NCBI GenBank assembly: GCA_002937775.1
Contig: PTKO01000003.1
Span: forward strand, 1-50,192
Length of the DNA: 50,192 nucleotides
Direction of reading: 5' to 3'
DNA from: Alphaproteobacteria bacterium MarineAlpha6_Bin4
GTDB lineage: Bacteria > Pseudomonadota > Alphaproteobacteria > GCA-002720895
The position numbers and the translations under genes were made by a program. Shown here one piece after another: positions 9,177 to 19,166 of this stretch. The number at the start of each line of letters is the position of its first letter. The first letter of the stretch is position 1. The notes beneath the pieces are model-generated. The model did no database searches and was not told the origin of the DNA. It worked only from the letters and a program-made list of their open reading frames with translations.

Positions 9177-9250
9177 GCGGGTGTAGCTTAATGGTAGAGC
9201 CTCTGGTTTCCAACCAGATGACGAGGGTTCGATTCCCTTCACCCGCTCCA
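9177..9250 (+). tRNA. tRNA-Gly(TCC)
   Basis: GCGGGTG/CACCCGC acceptor, anticodon loop ttTCCaa, encoded CCA. Confidence 0.95.
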
Positions 9251-9334
9251 ATTTTTTTTATTTTTTTTATTTGATTTAAAATAAAATTTGTTTAATTTAT
9301 CTTTAAATTTAATAGAATATTTAATAAATAGAAT

Positions 9335-10618
9335 ATGGCAGAAAAAGAAAAATTTGATAGGTCGAAACCGCATTGTAACGTTGGTACAATTGGCCATGTT
9401 GATCATGGTAAAACCACTCTTACAGCAGCAATAACAAAAGTGTTATCTGAAAGTGGTGGAGCAGATTTTACTGCATATGACCAAATAGATAAAGCGCCAG
9501 AAGAAAAAGAAAGAGGTATAACTATAGCAACTGCTCATGTTGAATATACTACCGAAAAAAGACATTATGCCCACGTAGATTGCCCAGGGCACGCGGATTA
9601 TGTTAAAAACATGATTACTGGAGCCGCTCAAATGGATGGAGCTATTTTAGTTATTAGTGGTACAGATGGTCCAATGCCGCAAACTCGTGAACATATATTA
9701 TTAGCAAGACAAGTTGGGGTGCCTGCAATCGTTGTTTATATAAACAAAGTTGATCAAGTAAAAGACAAAGAAATGCTCGATCTTGTTGTTGAAGAAACAA
9801 GAGAGCTGTTGTCATCATATGATTTTCCAGGAGATAAAATTCCAATAATTCAAGGTTCAGCTTTAGCAGCCGTTGAAGGAAAAGATGATGAGGTTGGAAA
9901 GAATTCGATTCTAGAATTAATGAAAGCTATAGATGAACATATACCACAACCAGATAGACCAAAAGACAAACCTTTTCTAATGCCGGTTGAAGATGTTTTT
10001 TCAATTTCAGGAAGAGGAACTGTAGTTACGGGTAGAGTAGAACAAGGAATTATTAATGTAAATGAAGAAGTAGAAATTGTTGGCATGAAAGAAACTCAAA
10101 AAACCACGGTTACCGGAGTTGAAATGTTTAGGAAATTACTTGATACAGGAGAAGCTGGAGATAACATAGGTGCTCTTTTACGAGGAACAGAAAAAGATCA
10201 AGTAGAAAGAGGACAAGTGCTATGCAAACCAGGTTCTATCAAACCACATACTAGTTTTAAGTGTGAAGTTTATGTCTTAAAAAAAGAAGAAGGCGGAAGA
10301 CACACTCCTTTCTTTACAAATTACAGACCACAATTCTATTTTAGAACTACTGATGTAACTGGTACAGCGTATTTGCCAGACAAAGTAGAAATGGTTATGC
10401 CAGGAGATAATGTCACAATGGAAGTTGATCTATTATCACCAATTGCAATGGACAAAGGACAGAGATTTGCTATTAGAGAAGGCGGTAAAACTGTCGGCTC
10501 TGGCGTAGTAAGTGAAGTTATTGAAGGTACTCCAAAAAGAGAACCAGCAAAAAATACAAAACCAGCTAAAGAAAAAGGTGGAGATCAAGCGCCACCAAAA
10601 GCTGATGCAAAATCTTAA
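9335..10618 (+). CDS. tuf: Elongation factor Tu with about 30-aa C-terminal extension
   Basis: [25 protein letters not shown]; domains complete to VVSEVIE then [30 protein letters not shown]. Confidence 0.98.
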   Translation: MAEKEKFDRSKPHCNVGTIGHVDHGKTTLTAAITKVLSESGGADFTAYDQIDKAPEEKERGITIATAHVEYTTEKRHYAHVDCPGHADYVKNMITGAAQMDGAILVISGTDGPMPQTREHILLARQVGVPAIVVYINKVDQVKDKEMLDLVVEETRELLSSYDFPGDKIPIIQGSALAAVEGKDDEVGKNSILELMKAIDEHIPQPDRPKDKPFLMPVEDVFSISGRGTVVTGRVEQGIINVNEEVEIVGMKETQKTTVTGVEMFRKLLDTGEAGDNIGALLRGTEKDQVERGQVLCKPGSIKPHTSFKCEVYVLKKEEGGRHTPFFTNYRPQFYFRTTDVTGTAYLPDKVEMVMPGDNVTMEVDLLSPIAMDKGQRFAIREGGKTVGSGVVSEVIEGTPKREPAKNTKPAKEKGGDQAPPKADAKS

Positions 10619-10703
10619 ATCAAAAATAAAAAGAATTCTTAATTATTTTTTCGTTATTTTTTAATATTTATTTACTATGTTACTTAATATATATATTTTT
10701 TTT

Positions 10704-10779
10704 AGGAGTGTAGCTCAATTGGTAGAGCGCCGGTCTCCAAAACCGGAGGTTGCGGGTTCAAGTCCCTCCACTCCTGCCA
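10704..10779 (+). tRNA. tRNA-Trp(CCA)
   Basis: AGGAGTG/CACTCCT acceptor, anticodon loop ctCCAaa, encoded CCA. Confidence 0.95.
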
Positions 10780-10793
10780 TTATTTAGAATGTT

Positions 10794-10976
10794 ATGTTAA
10801 AAAAAATTAATGATTTTATAAATGAAACTAAATCAGAAGTTTCTAAGGTTACTTGGCCAAAAAAAAAAGAAACATTAATGACATCTTTAGCAATTCTTTT
10901 TATGGTGATTTTAGCTGCCTTATTTTTTCTATTTATTGATTGGATTTTTTCTACATTAATTAAATTTATTTTTTAA
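10794..10976 (+). CDS. secE: Preprotein translocase subunit SecE
   Basis: 60 aa, SEVSKVTWPKKKET motif plus one TM; upstream of nusG. Confidence 0.95.
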   Translation: MLKKINDFINETKSEVSKVTWPKKKETLMTSLAILFMVILAALFFLFIDWIFSTLIKFIF

Positions 10977-10980
10977 AAAA

Positions 10981-11814
10981 ATGGTTGAAGATAAAAAAAA
11001 TAATGATAATAAAGAAGAATTAAAAACATCTTCAGATCAAAATGATATGGATATACAAGAACAAAAAATAGATAAAAATAATGAATTTGATGAAAAAAAA
11101 GAAGTTTCTGACAATCAAATAAAAGAAGACCAAGCTGAGAAATTAGAAGAAAATCAAACTGAGAAATTAGAAGAAAATAAAACTGAAAAATTAGAAGAAA
11201 ATCAAACTGAAAAATTAGAAGAAAATCAAACTGAAAAATTAGAAGATAACCAAGAAAATAAAGTTGATGATGAAAAAGATGATCCAAATGCCAAATGGTA
11301 TGTTGTTGGCATCGCTTCAAGTTTTGAAGAAAAAGCAGTACAGACAATAAAGGATAATGCTAGAAAAGCATCTTTAAGCCATTTCTTTTTCGACTTTCAA
11401 ATTCCAAAACAAGAGGTAGTAGAAATAAAAAGAGGAAAAAAAATTAATACTGAAAAAAATTTTTTTCCAGGTTATATGTTAATAAAAATGATAATGAATA
11501 ATGATACATGGCAATTAGTTAAAAATTCAAATAAAGTTTCAGGATTTACTGGAAATGATCACAAACCAATTCCTTTACCTCAGAATGAAGCAATGAAAAT
11601 GTTGAAAAAAGCTGATGATAGTATTGAGTATATTGCGCCTAAATATGTATATGAAGTTGGTCAACAAGTTAAAGTCATAGAAGGACCTTTTGCATCATTT
11701 AATGGAATGGTAGAGGAGGTTGATGAAGAAAGAGGTAGATTAAAAATATCTGTTTCTATCTTTGGAAGATCTACTCCAGTAGAATTAGAATATACACAAG
11801 TGGAAAAAATTTAA
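10981..11814 (+). CDS. nusG: Transcription termination/antitermination factor NusG with about 105-aa low-complexity N-terminal extension
   Basis: Core [70 protein letters not shown]. Confidence 0.95.
   Translation: MVEDKKNNDNKEELKTSSDQNDMDIQEQKIDKNNEFDEKKEVSDNQIKEDQAEKLEENQTEKLEENKTEKLEENQTEKLEENQTEKLEDNQENKVDDEKDDPNAKWYVVGIASSFEEKAVQTIKDNARKASLSHFFFDFQIPKQEVVEIKRGKKINTEKNFFPGYMLIKMIMNNDTWQLVKNSNKVSGFTGNDHKPIPLPQNEAMKMLKKADDSIEYIAPKYVYEVGQQVKVIEGPFASFNGMVEEVDEERGRLKISVSIFGRSTPVELEYTQVEKI
11134..11253 (+). repeat. Five 24-bp in-frame tandem repeats (TEKLEENQ) within nusG
   Basis: Units at 11134, 11158, 11182, 11206, 11230; near-identical DNA. Confidence 0.95.
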
Positions 11815-11834
11815 TATTTTTATTTTATAAAGTT

Positions 11835-12395
11835 ATGGCAAAAGAAATTGATGGTTATTTAAAATTACAAATTCCTGCGGGTCAGGCAAACCCAGCACCT
11901 CCTGTTGGCCCAGCAATTGGGCAAAGAGGTTTAAATATTATGGAATTTTGTAAAGCTTTTAATGCTAAAACTCAGAAAGAGAAACCAGGCATGCCTATAC
12001 CTTGCGTTGTTACAGTGTATAAAGATAAAACTTTTCAGATAAAAGTTAAAAAACCACCAGCATCTCATTTTTTAAAAGAAGCAGCAAATTTAACAAAAGC
12101 AAGTAGGAATCCAGGAAGAGAAACAATATGCCAAATTCCTATGACAATAATAAAAGAAATAGCAGAAAAAAAAATGGATGATTTGAACGCTGATAATATT
12201 GATCAAGCTGCAAAAATTATTGCAGGCACAGCAAGATCAATGGGATATAAAGTAATAGATTCTGGTAAATTGTCAGTGGATGAAAAGATTAAAAAAGCTA
12301 CTTTAATTAAACCAACTCCAACTGAAGAAAAATCAGAAGATAAAACTGCTTCCCCATCCGAAAATACAGAAAAAAAAGAAGATGAAAAAAAATAA
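11835..12395 (+). CDS. rplK: 50S ribosomal protein L11 with charged C-terminal tail
   Basis: [30 protein letters not shown]. Confidence 0.98.
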   Translation: MAKEIDGYLKLQIPAGQANPAPPVGPAIGQRGLNIMEFCKAFNAKTQKEKPGMPIPCVVTVYKDKTFQIKVKKPPASHFLKEAANLTKASRNPGRETICQIPMTIIKEIAEKKMDDLNADNIDQAAKIIAGTARSMGYKVIDSGKLSVDEKIKKATLIKPTPTEEKSEDKTASPSENTEKKEDEKK

Positions 12396-12413
12396 TTTTT
12401 TTTTAATAAATAA

Positions 12414-13061
12414 ATGACATCATCTGAAAAAGGAGAAATAATTAGACCGTTTGGACCATCAATCGGAAAATTCAATATACCAAAAAGCATAATTAAAACA
12501 TTAAATGATTATGTTGATAACATAATCATAGATAAAAAAAAAAGTGAAAAATTGAATAAAGGAAAATATCTTGCTGGTAATGTTACCCAAGAATTTAGAT
12601 TAGAACAGGGAATAATGAAAAAAAGTGGTTGGGCTGAATTTTTAACTCAAAGTACTGGCTCGTGGATTTATAATAGTTGTGGAAAAAAAATTAGTAAATT
12701 AAGAATTTTAGACTCTTGGGTTGTTAGGCAATTTGAAAATGAATACAACCCTATTCATTGGCATGATGGTCATATTTCTGGAGCCGGATTTTTAAAAGTA
12801 CCAAGTAATTTTGGAAAAACAGTGCAAGAAAAAAAAAATACTAATAAAAATGGCCAATTACAATTAATACATGGATCAAATATGTTTTTAGGTCCATCAA
12901 CTTTAAGCATTATACCAAAAGTAGGAGAATTTTATTTTTTTCCAAATTATTTAATGCATACTGTTTATCCTTTTGTTAATACTAAGGAAGAAAGAAGATC
13001 TATTTCTTTTAATGCATTTATTGATGATGATATTTATAATGTGTATTCTGAAAAAATATAA
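12414..13061 (+). CDS. Putative 2OG-Fe(II) oxygenase
   Basis: NPIHWHDGHISGAGFLKVP ... IIPKVGEFYFFPNYLMHTVYPF ... EERRSISFNAFID, the pattern of the TIGR02466/2OG-FeII_Oxy_5-like group. Confidence 0.8.
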   Translation: MTSSEKGEIIRPFGPSIGKFNIPKSIIKTLNDYVDNIIIDKKKSEKLNKGKYLAGNVTQEFRLEQGIMKKSGWAEFLTQSTGSWIYNSCGKKISKLRILDSWVVRQFENEYNPIHWHDGHISGAGFLKVPSNFGKTVQEKKNTNKNGQLQLIHGSNMFLGPSTLSIIPKVGEFYFFPNYLMHTVYPFVNTKEERRSISFNAFIDDDIYNVYSEKI

Positions 13062-13074
13062 TTAGTATTGAAAT

Positions 13075-13764
13075 ATGTCTATAAAAAGAAGCAAAAGATA
13101 CAAAGAAAATAAAGAAAATATTTCTAAAATTAAGACAGCATCTATAAATGATGCAATAAAAGCTTTTAAGGGCAATAAGACTGTAAAGTTTGACGAAACA
13201 TTGGATATTTCTGTAATGTTAAATAAGGAAAAAAATAAAGGCGAAGGTTTATCAAGAGGCTTTGCGCAATTACCTAATGGAACTGGAAAAAAAATAAAAG
13301 TAGCAGTTTTTGCTATAGGAGAAAAAGCAAAAGAAGCAAAAGAAGCAGGTGCCGACATTGTTGGTAATGAAGATTTAATAAAAGAAATTAAAGATGGAAA
13401 AATTAATTTTGATGTTGCTGTTTCCACCCCTGAGATGATGAAAAATATTGCAGTTATAGGAGAAAAATTAGGACCATTGGGTATTATGCCTAATCCAAAA
13501 ACTGGAACAGTAACAGATAATATAACTAAGACAATAAAGAATATTAAAGGTGGGCAAATTCAATTTAGATCAGAAAAAAATGCCATAGTACAGGCTGGTA
13601 TAGGAAAAATAAGTTTTACTGAAGAAAATCTAATTTCAAATTTCAAAGAATTTATTGTCGCTGTTAACAAATCAAAGCCTGATACTATTAAAGGAAAATT
13701 CATAAATAAAGTTTATTTAAGCACATCAATGGGGCCAAGCATTAAGATAGAAAATATTAAATAA
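13075..13764 (+). CDS. rplA: 50S ribosomal protein L1
   Basis: KLGPLGIMPNPKTGTVT, STSMGPSIKI. Confidence 0.98.
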   Translation: MSIKRSKRYKENKENISKIKTASINDAIKAFKGNKTVKFDETLDISVMLNKEKNKGEGLSRGFAQLPNGTGKKIKVAVFAIGEKAKEAKEAGADIVGNEDLIKEIKDGKINFDVAVSTPEMMKNIAVIGEKLGPLGIMPNPKTGTVTDNITKTIKNIKGGQIQFRSEKNAIVQAGIGKISFTEENLISNFKEFIVAVNKSKPDTIKGKFINKVYLSTSMGPSIKIENIK

Positions 13765-13765
13765 T

Positions 13766-13852
13766 TTTCTTGATTAATGTTTTTTTTTTATTACTAATAT
13801 TTAGAAGATTCAGAGATTGTAGGTGTTTTATTAAAAAACTTAATTTCCTACA
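13766..13852 (+). promoter_or_regulatory. Candidate rplJ (L10) leader with hairpin tgtagg(13818-13823)/cctaca(13847-13852) and inner gtttt/aaaac pairing
   Basis: Position between rplA and rplJ plus nested inverted repeats; L10 leader autoregulation is established in many bacteria. Confidence 0.5.
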
Positions 13853-13863
13853 TGAGGATTAAC

Positions 13864-14535
13864 ATGAAAAAAGAGCAAAAAAAACAATTCGTAAAAGATT
13901 TTAAAGATATTTTAAATAATGTTGGGATATTAGTTGTAACACATTATTCTGGTCTAAAAACCACTCAAACAGATGAACTCAGATTAAAAATAAAAGAGGC
14001 TGGCGGAAAATTTTTAATAGTAAAAAACTCTCTAATGAAAATCATTTTAAAAGACAATAAAAATAAAGAATTTAAATCTTTATTTAATGGTCCAGTAGCA
14101 CTTGCATATTCAGAAGACGAGGTATCAGCGGCCAAAGTTGCGGTTAATTTTTCAAAAGATAATGATAAATTATTAATACTTGGTGGTTTGTCCAATGACA
14201 AATTTTTAGAAAAACAAGATGTATTAGAAATTGCTTTATTGCCATCTCTTGATGAAATAAGAGCTAGGTTAGTTTCTTTAATTCAAACTCCAGCTAAAAA
14301 TATTGCTTATGCCCTTAAATTTTCTGCAAACAAATTAGCAAGAGTCTTTAATGAATATTCAAAGTTAGATATACCTGAAGAAAAAACAGAAACAGAAGCA
14401 AAAACTGAAGAAAAAACAGAAACAGAAGCAAAAACTGAAGAAAAAACAGAAACAGAAGCAAAAACTGAAGAAAAAACAGAAACAGAAGCAAAAACAGATG
14501 ACAAGCAAGAAAGTAAGGAGTCTTCAGATAATTAA
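13864..14535 (+). CDS. rplJ: 50S ribosomal protein L10 with repetitive C-terminal tail
   Basis: MKKEQKKQFVKDFKDIL...; start moved from 13852 to 13864 because GAGG precedes ATG 13864. Confidence 0.95.
   Translation: MKKEQKKQFVKDFKDILNNVGILVVTHYSGLKTTQTDELRLKIKEAGGKFLIVKNSLMKIILKDNKNKEFKSLFNGPVALAYSEDEVSAAKVAVNFSKDNDKLLILGGLSNDKFLEKQDVLEIALLPSLDEIRARLVSLIQTPAKNIAYALKFSANKLARVFNEYSKLDIPEEKTETEAKTEEKTETEAKTEEKTETEAKTEEKTETEAKTDDKQESKESSDN
14377..14494 (+). repeat. Four 30-bp in-frame tandem repeats encoding EEKTETEAKT in rplJ
   Basis: gaagaaaaaacagaaacagaagcaaaaact at 14377, 14407, 14437 (identical) and 14467 (degenerates at its 3' end). Confidence 0.97.
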
Positions 14536-14596
14536 AATTATTTAAAAATAATGTTGAAAAATATAAAAATATTGTTAATTTTATTGAGGTAAGCAT

Positions 14597-14989
14597 ATGT
14601 CTAGTGATACTCTAAATAAAATTGTTGAAGATTTATCTAAATTAACTGTTAAAGAAGCAGCGGAATTAAGCAAATTGCTTGAAGAAAAATGGGGCGTTGA
14701 AGCAAATGCACCAGTTGCAGCAGTTGCTGCTGCACCTGCAGCAGGCGGAGATGGTGCTGGTGAAGAAGATGCCGGCGGAGGTGTTGTTAGCATAGAACTA
14801 GTAGCTGCTGGTGATAAAAAAATTGATGTTATTAAAGAAGTTAGATCAATAACAGAACTTGGTTTAAAAGAAGCAAAAGATTTAGTAGAAAGCGCACCTA
14901 AACCTCTTAAAGAGGGTGTTAAAAAAGAAGAAGCCGAAGAGATTAAAAAAAAGTTAGAAGCTGTTGGAGCTAAAGTAGAATTAAAATAG
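14597..14989 (+). CDS. rplL: 50S ribosomal protein L7/L12
   Basis: [33 protein letters not shown]. Confidence 0.98.
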   Translation: MSSDTLNKIVEDLSKLTVKEAAELSKLLEEKWGVEANAPVAAVAAAPAAGGDGAGEEDAGGGVVSIELVAAGDKKIDVIKEVRSITELGLKEAKDLVESAPKPLKEGVKKEEAEEIKKKLEAVGAKVELK

Positions 14990-15029
14990 TTTTTTACTGT
15001 TAAATAATAAGCTCCATATTAAAATATAT

Positions 15030-18000
15030 ATGGATACTAATTTATTAGCCCGAAAACGTTTCAGAAAAAGATTTGGAAACATCCCAGAAATTTTAGATAT
15101 TCCAAACTTAATTGAAGTGCAAAAAAATTCATACGAAGAGTTTTTGCAAAGATTTGTAGAACCAAATAAAAGAGAAGATATTGGTTTGCAACAAGTTTTA
15201 AAAGAAATATTTCCAATAAATGATTATGCCGGCAAAGCAACTTTAGAATTTATTAAATATCATCTTGAAACACCTAAATATGATGTAGACGAATGTAAAC
15301 AAAGAGGTTTTACATATGCCTCATCTCTTAAGGTAACACTAAGAATATTAAGATATGAAATAGATGAAGAAAATCCTGATGAAAGATCATTTAGAGATTC
15401 AGTTGACGATGAAGTTTATTTAGGCGACATACCTTTAATGACAGACAGAGGAACGTTTGTATTTAATGGAATTGAAAGAGTAGTAGTTTCACAAATGCAC
15501 AGATCTCCTGGTGTTTTTTTTGATCATGATAATGGAAAAGGTCATCCATCAGGAAAGTTATTGTACTCAGCTAGAATTATACCTATGAGAGGGTCATGGA
15601 TTGATTTTGAATTTGATGTTAAAGACATAATGTATGTTAGAATTGATAGAAAAAAAAAGATGTTAGCCAGCACTTTTTTTATGGCGTTAGAAAAGGAACA
15701 AGATAATAAAGAAAAAAAAGCAAAACCTCAAAGCAGAAGTCCTCAAGATATTCTTAATTATTTTTATTCTAGCATAGAACTTTCTGTTACAGAAAAAGGC
15801 TGGACGACTTCTTTTGATGAAACTTTTTTTAAAGGTAAAAGAATAACCTTTGATTTAGTTGATTCAAAAAATAAAACAGTTAAACAAAAATCCGGTTCAA
15901 AATTATCTTTAGAAGAAGCAAAAAAATTAAAACAGGAGGGATTAAATGAACTTTTTCTAAGTGATGAAACTATAATTGGAAAATATTTAGCTGAAGATAT
16001 CATTAATGAAAAAACAGGAGAAATATTTTTTGAAGCTGGTGACGAAATAACTGAAAAAGATTTATCTAGTTTAAAAGAAAAAAATATAAAAATAATAAAG
16101 ATTTTAGATATTGACCATGTAAATATTGGCGCTGCCCTAAGAAATACAGTACATACAGATTTAAATTTAAATAGAGAAGAATCTTTAATAGATATATACA
16201 AAAATTTAAGACCGGGAGAACCTCCAACTTTACAAGCTGCAGAAAATCTTTTTCAAAATTATTTTTTTAATGCTGAAAAATATGATTTATCAAAAGTTGG
16301 AAGATATAAATTAAATAGTAGATCAGAATTAAATATTAATGAAGACAGCAATATACTTACCCCTAATGATATATTAGAAATTGCAAAACATCTTTTATTC
16401 TTGAATGATACAAAAGGTAAAAAAGATGATATAGATCATCTAGGTAATAGAAGAGTAAGATCTGTCGGAGAACTAATAGAAAATCAGTATAGAATTGGAT
16501 TGGTTAGAATGGAAAGAGCTATTAAAGAAAGAATGTCTTCAATTGATATTTTTACTGCAACGGCCCAAGACCTTATTAATTCAAAACCTGCAGTTTCAAT
16601 ACTTAGAGAATTTTTTGGGACTTCACAATTGTCACAATTTATGGATCAAACAAATCCATTATCAGAAATAACACACAAAAGAAGGGTTTCTTCTCTAGGA
16701 CCTGGAGGATTAACGAGAGAAAGAGCAGGCTTTGAAGTTAGAGATGTTCATCCAACACACTATGGCAGAATATGTCCTGTTGAAACGCCTGAAGGGCCAA
16801 ATATTGGATTAATTAATTCCTTAGCAACATATTCTAAAATAAATAACTATGGACTGATTGAGAGTCCTTATAGAAAAGTGGAAAACCAAAAAGTTACTGA
16901 AGAAATAGTTTTTTTAGCCGCTGATGAAGAACAAAAATTTACAATTGCTCAAGCTAATACGAGAATTGATGAAAATGGTAAAATAGTTGATCAACTAGTA
17001 AGTGCGAGACAAGGAGGGGAATTTTTAATTGCAAATCCATCAAAGATTGATTTTATGGATGTTTCTCCAAAACAGTTAGTTTCTGTAGCTAGTGCTTTAA
17101 TACCATTTCTAGAAAATGACGACGCTAATAGAGCTTTGATGGGTTCTAATATGATGAGACAAGCTGTTCCATTATTAAGACCTGATGCGCCTTTTGTTGG
17201 AACAGGAATGGAAGAATCTGTTGGTAAAGATTCAGGAGTAACTGTTGTCGCAAAAAGAGGAGGAAATGTTAATAGTGTAGATTCCGGTAGAATAGTTGTA
17301 AGCGCTACCAATCCATCACAAAACCAATCTGGTGTTGATATATATAATTTAAAAAAATTTCAGAGATCAAACCAAAGCACATGTATTAATCAAGTTCCAT
17401 TAGTTAAGAAAGGTGATTTAATTAAAGCTGGGGAAATTATAGCAGATGGTCCTGCTACTTCTAAAGGAGAACTTGCTTTGGGTAAGAATATTTTAGTAGC
17501 TTTCATGCCTTGGCAAGGTTACAACTTTGAAGACGCAATAATTATGTCAGAGCAAGTAGTAAGAGGAGATAAGTTTACCTCTGTTCATATTGAAGAACAT
17601 GAAATAATGGCTAGAGATACAAAGCTGGGGCAAGAAGAAATAACAAGAGATATTCCAAATGTTGGCGATGAAGCATTAAAAAATCTTGATGAAGCAGGCA
17701 TTATATATATAGGAGCAGAAGTAAAAGCAGGAGATATTCTTGTAGGAAAAATTACTCCAAAAGCGCATTCAACTGTTTCCCCTGAAGAAAAACTTTTAAG
17801 ATCCATTTTTGGTGAAAAATCAACTGATGTTAGTGACACATCTTTAAGAGTTCCTCCTGGAGAATCTGGAACAGTTGTTGAGGTAAGAGTTTTTAATAGA
17901 AGAGGAGTTGAGAAAGACGAAAGATCACTAGCAATTGAAAGATCAGAAATAGAAATACTTGCTAAAGATAGAGACGATGAGAGAACGATTTTAGAGGAAT

Positions 18001-19160
18001 CATTTTCACAGATTTTGGAAAAACAATTAGTTGATAATATGATACTAAAAGGTGTTAAAAATTTAAAAAAAAATCAAAAAATTACATCTAATGATATTAA
18101 AGATTTACCAGTAAAAGATCTAAGAAAAATTATTTTAAAGGATAAAAAACAACAAGATGTTATCCAAAATTTAAATAAAAATTTTGATAATGATTTAAAA
18201 GATTTAGAAAATAGATTTCAAGAAAAAGTTGAAAAATTACAATTAGGAGATGAACTTCCACCAGGTGTTATGAGAAAAGCGGTTGTTTATGTGGCAGTTA
18301 AGAGAAAATTACAGGCTGGTGATAAAATGGCAGGACGCCATGGTAATAAAGGCTGTATTTCTAAAATTGTTCCAGTAGAAGACATGCCGCATTTAGAAGA
18401 TGGCAGACCAATAGATATTTTGTTAAATCCTTTAGGAGTGCCGTCCAGAATGAATGTTGGCCAAATACTTGAAACACATTTAGGCTGGGCTTGTGCTGGT
18501 TTAGGCAAAAAGATTAGTGGATTAATTAATGCTTATCTAAAAAATAATGAAAAAAAAGAACTAGAAGAAAATTTAGCTAATTTATATGAAGCAAAAAATG
18601 TTGAAAAAATTATTAATAATAAAAAAGAATTAATAGATTACCAAGCGGAGATAAAGAATGGAATATCTATATCCACCCCGGTTTTTGATGGCGCAAAAGA
18701 AAGTGACATAAATAATTTTTTTGAGAAATCAAATTTAAGTACATCTGGACAAGTAAAACTACAAGATGGAAGAACAGGAGAACACTTTGATAGAGAAATA
18801 ACTGTTGGATATATATATATGTTAAAATTACATCATTTAGCTGATGAAAAACTACACGCAAGATCTATTGGTCCTTATAGTCTTGTTACTCAACAACCTT
18901 TAGGTGGAAAAGCGCAATTTGGCGGTCAAAGAGTAGGCGAAATGGAAGTTTGGGCGTTGGAAGCTTACGGGGCGTCTTATTGTTTGCAAGAAATGTTGAC
19001 TGTAAAATCTGACGATGTTGCTGGAAGAACAAAAGTTTACGAAGCTATTGTAAGAGGTCAAAGTGATTTTCAGTCTGGAATACCAGAATCTTTTAATGTT
19101 TTAGTCAAAGAACTAAGATCTTTGGCTTTAGATGTACAATTAAAAAATGCAGAGGTTTAA
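15030..19160 (+). CDS. rpoB: RNA polymerase subunit beta
   Basis: Full-length RpoB with [25 protein letters not shown] and [17 protein letters not shown]. Confidence 0.99.
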   Translation: MDTNLLARKRFRKRFGNIPEILDIPNLIEVQKNSYEEFLQRFVEPNKREDIGLQQVLKEIFPINDYAGKATLEFIKYHLETPKYDVDECKQRGFTYASSLKVTLRILRYEIDEENPDERSFRDSVDDEVYLGDIPLMTDRGTFVFNGIERVVVSQMHRSPGVFFDHDNGKGHPSGKLLYSARIIPMRGSWIDFEFDVKDIMYVRIDRKKKMLASTFFMALEKEQDNKEKKAKPQSRSPQDILNYFYSSIELSVTEKGWTTSFDETFFKGKRITFDLVDSKNKTVKQKSGSKLSLEEAKKLKQEGLNELFLSDETIIGKYLAEDIINEKTGEIFFEAGDEITEKDLSSLKEKNIKIIKILDIDHVNIGAALRNTVHTDLNLNREESLIDIYKNLRPGEPPTLQAAENLFQNYFFNAEKYDLSKVGRYKLNSRSELNINEDSNILTPNDILEIAKHLLFLNDTKGKKDDIDHLGNRRVRSVGELIENQYRIGLVRMERAIKERMSSIDIFTATAQDLINSKPAVSILREFFGTSQLSQFMDQTNPLSEITHKRRVSSLGPGGLTRERAGFEVRDVHPTHYGRICPVETPEGPNIGLINSLATYSKINNYGLIESPYRKVENQKVTEEIVFLAADEEQKFTIAQANTRIDENGKIVDQLVSARQGGEFLIANPSKIDFMDVSPKQLVSVASALIPFLENDDANRALMGSNMMRQAVPLLRPDAPFVGTGMEESVGKDSGVTVVAKRGGNVNSVDSGRIVVSATNPSQNQSGVDIYNLKKFQRSNQSTCINQVPLVKKGDLIKAGEIIADGPATSKGELALGKNILVAFMPWQGYNFEDAIIMSEQVVRGDKFTSVHIEEHEIMARDTKLGQEEITRDIPNVGDEALKNLDEAGIIYIGAEVKAGDILVGKITPKAHSTVSPEEKLLRSIFGEKSTDVSDTSLRVPPGESGTVVEVRVFNRRGVEKDERSLAIERSEIEILAKDRDDERTILEESFSQILEKQLVDNMILKGVKNLKKNQKITSNDIKDLPVKDLRKIILKDKKQQDVIQNLNKNFDNDLKDLENRFQEKVEKLQLGDELPPGVMRKAVVYVAVKRKLQAGDKMAGRHGNKGCISKIVPVEDMPHLEDGRPIDILLNPLGVPSRMNVGQILETHLGWACAGLGKKISGLINAYLKNNEKKELEENLANLYEAKNVEKIINNKKELIDYQAEIKNGISISTPVFDGAKESDINNFFEKSNLSTSGQVKLQDGRTGEHFDREITVGYIYMLKLHHLADEKLHARSIGPYSLVTQQPLGGKAQFGGQRVGEMEVWALEAYGASYCLQEMLTVKSDDVAGRTKVYEAIVRGQSDFQSGIPESFNVLVKELRSLALDVQLKNAEV

Positions 19161-19166
19161 ATTGTT

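Noticed and set aside
10619-10703. aagaattctt palindrome plus T-run after tuf as a terminator
   Set aside because: Very short AT-only stem; insufficient support.
11134-11253. Short regular repeats resembling a CRISPR array
   Set aside because: Contiguous 24-bp units without spacers, in frame within nusG; coding tandem repeat instead.
10973-11347. Minus-strand 124-aa ORF (…[16 protein letters not shown]…)
   Set aside because: Antisense shadow of the nusG repeat region; low complexity, no independent support.
14377-14496. 30-bp regular repeats resembling a CRISPR or minisatellite element
   Set aside because: No spacers; in frame in the rplJ tail; reported as coding repeat.
14307-14596. Minus-strand ORFs opposite the rplJ tail
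   Set aside because: Mirror the 30-bp repeats (SVFASVSVFS, LLFLFFLQF); artefacts of low-complexity coding DNA.
15764-16201. 145-aa minus-strand ORF inside rpoB (and similar antisense ORFs in fusA, secY, pccB)
   Set aside because: Fully antisense to well-supported essential genes, no recognisable domains; expected in AT-rich, codon-biased DNA.
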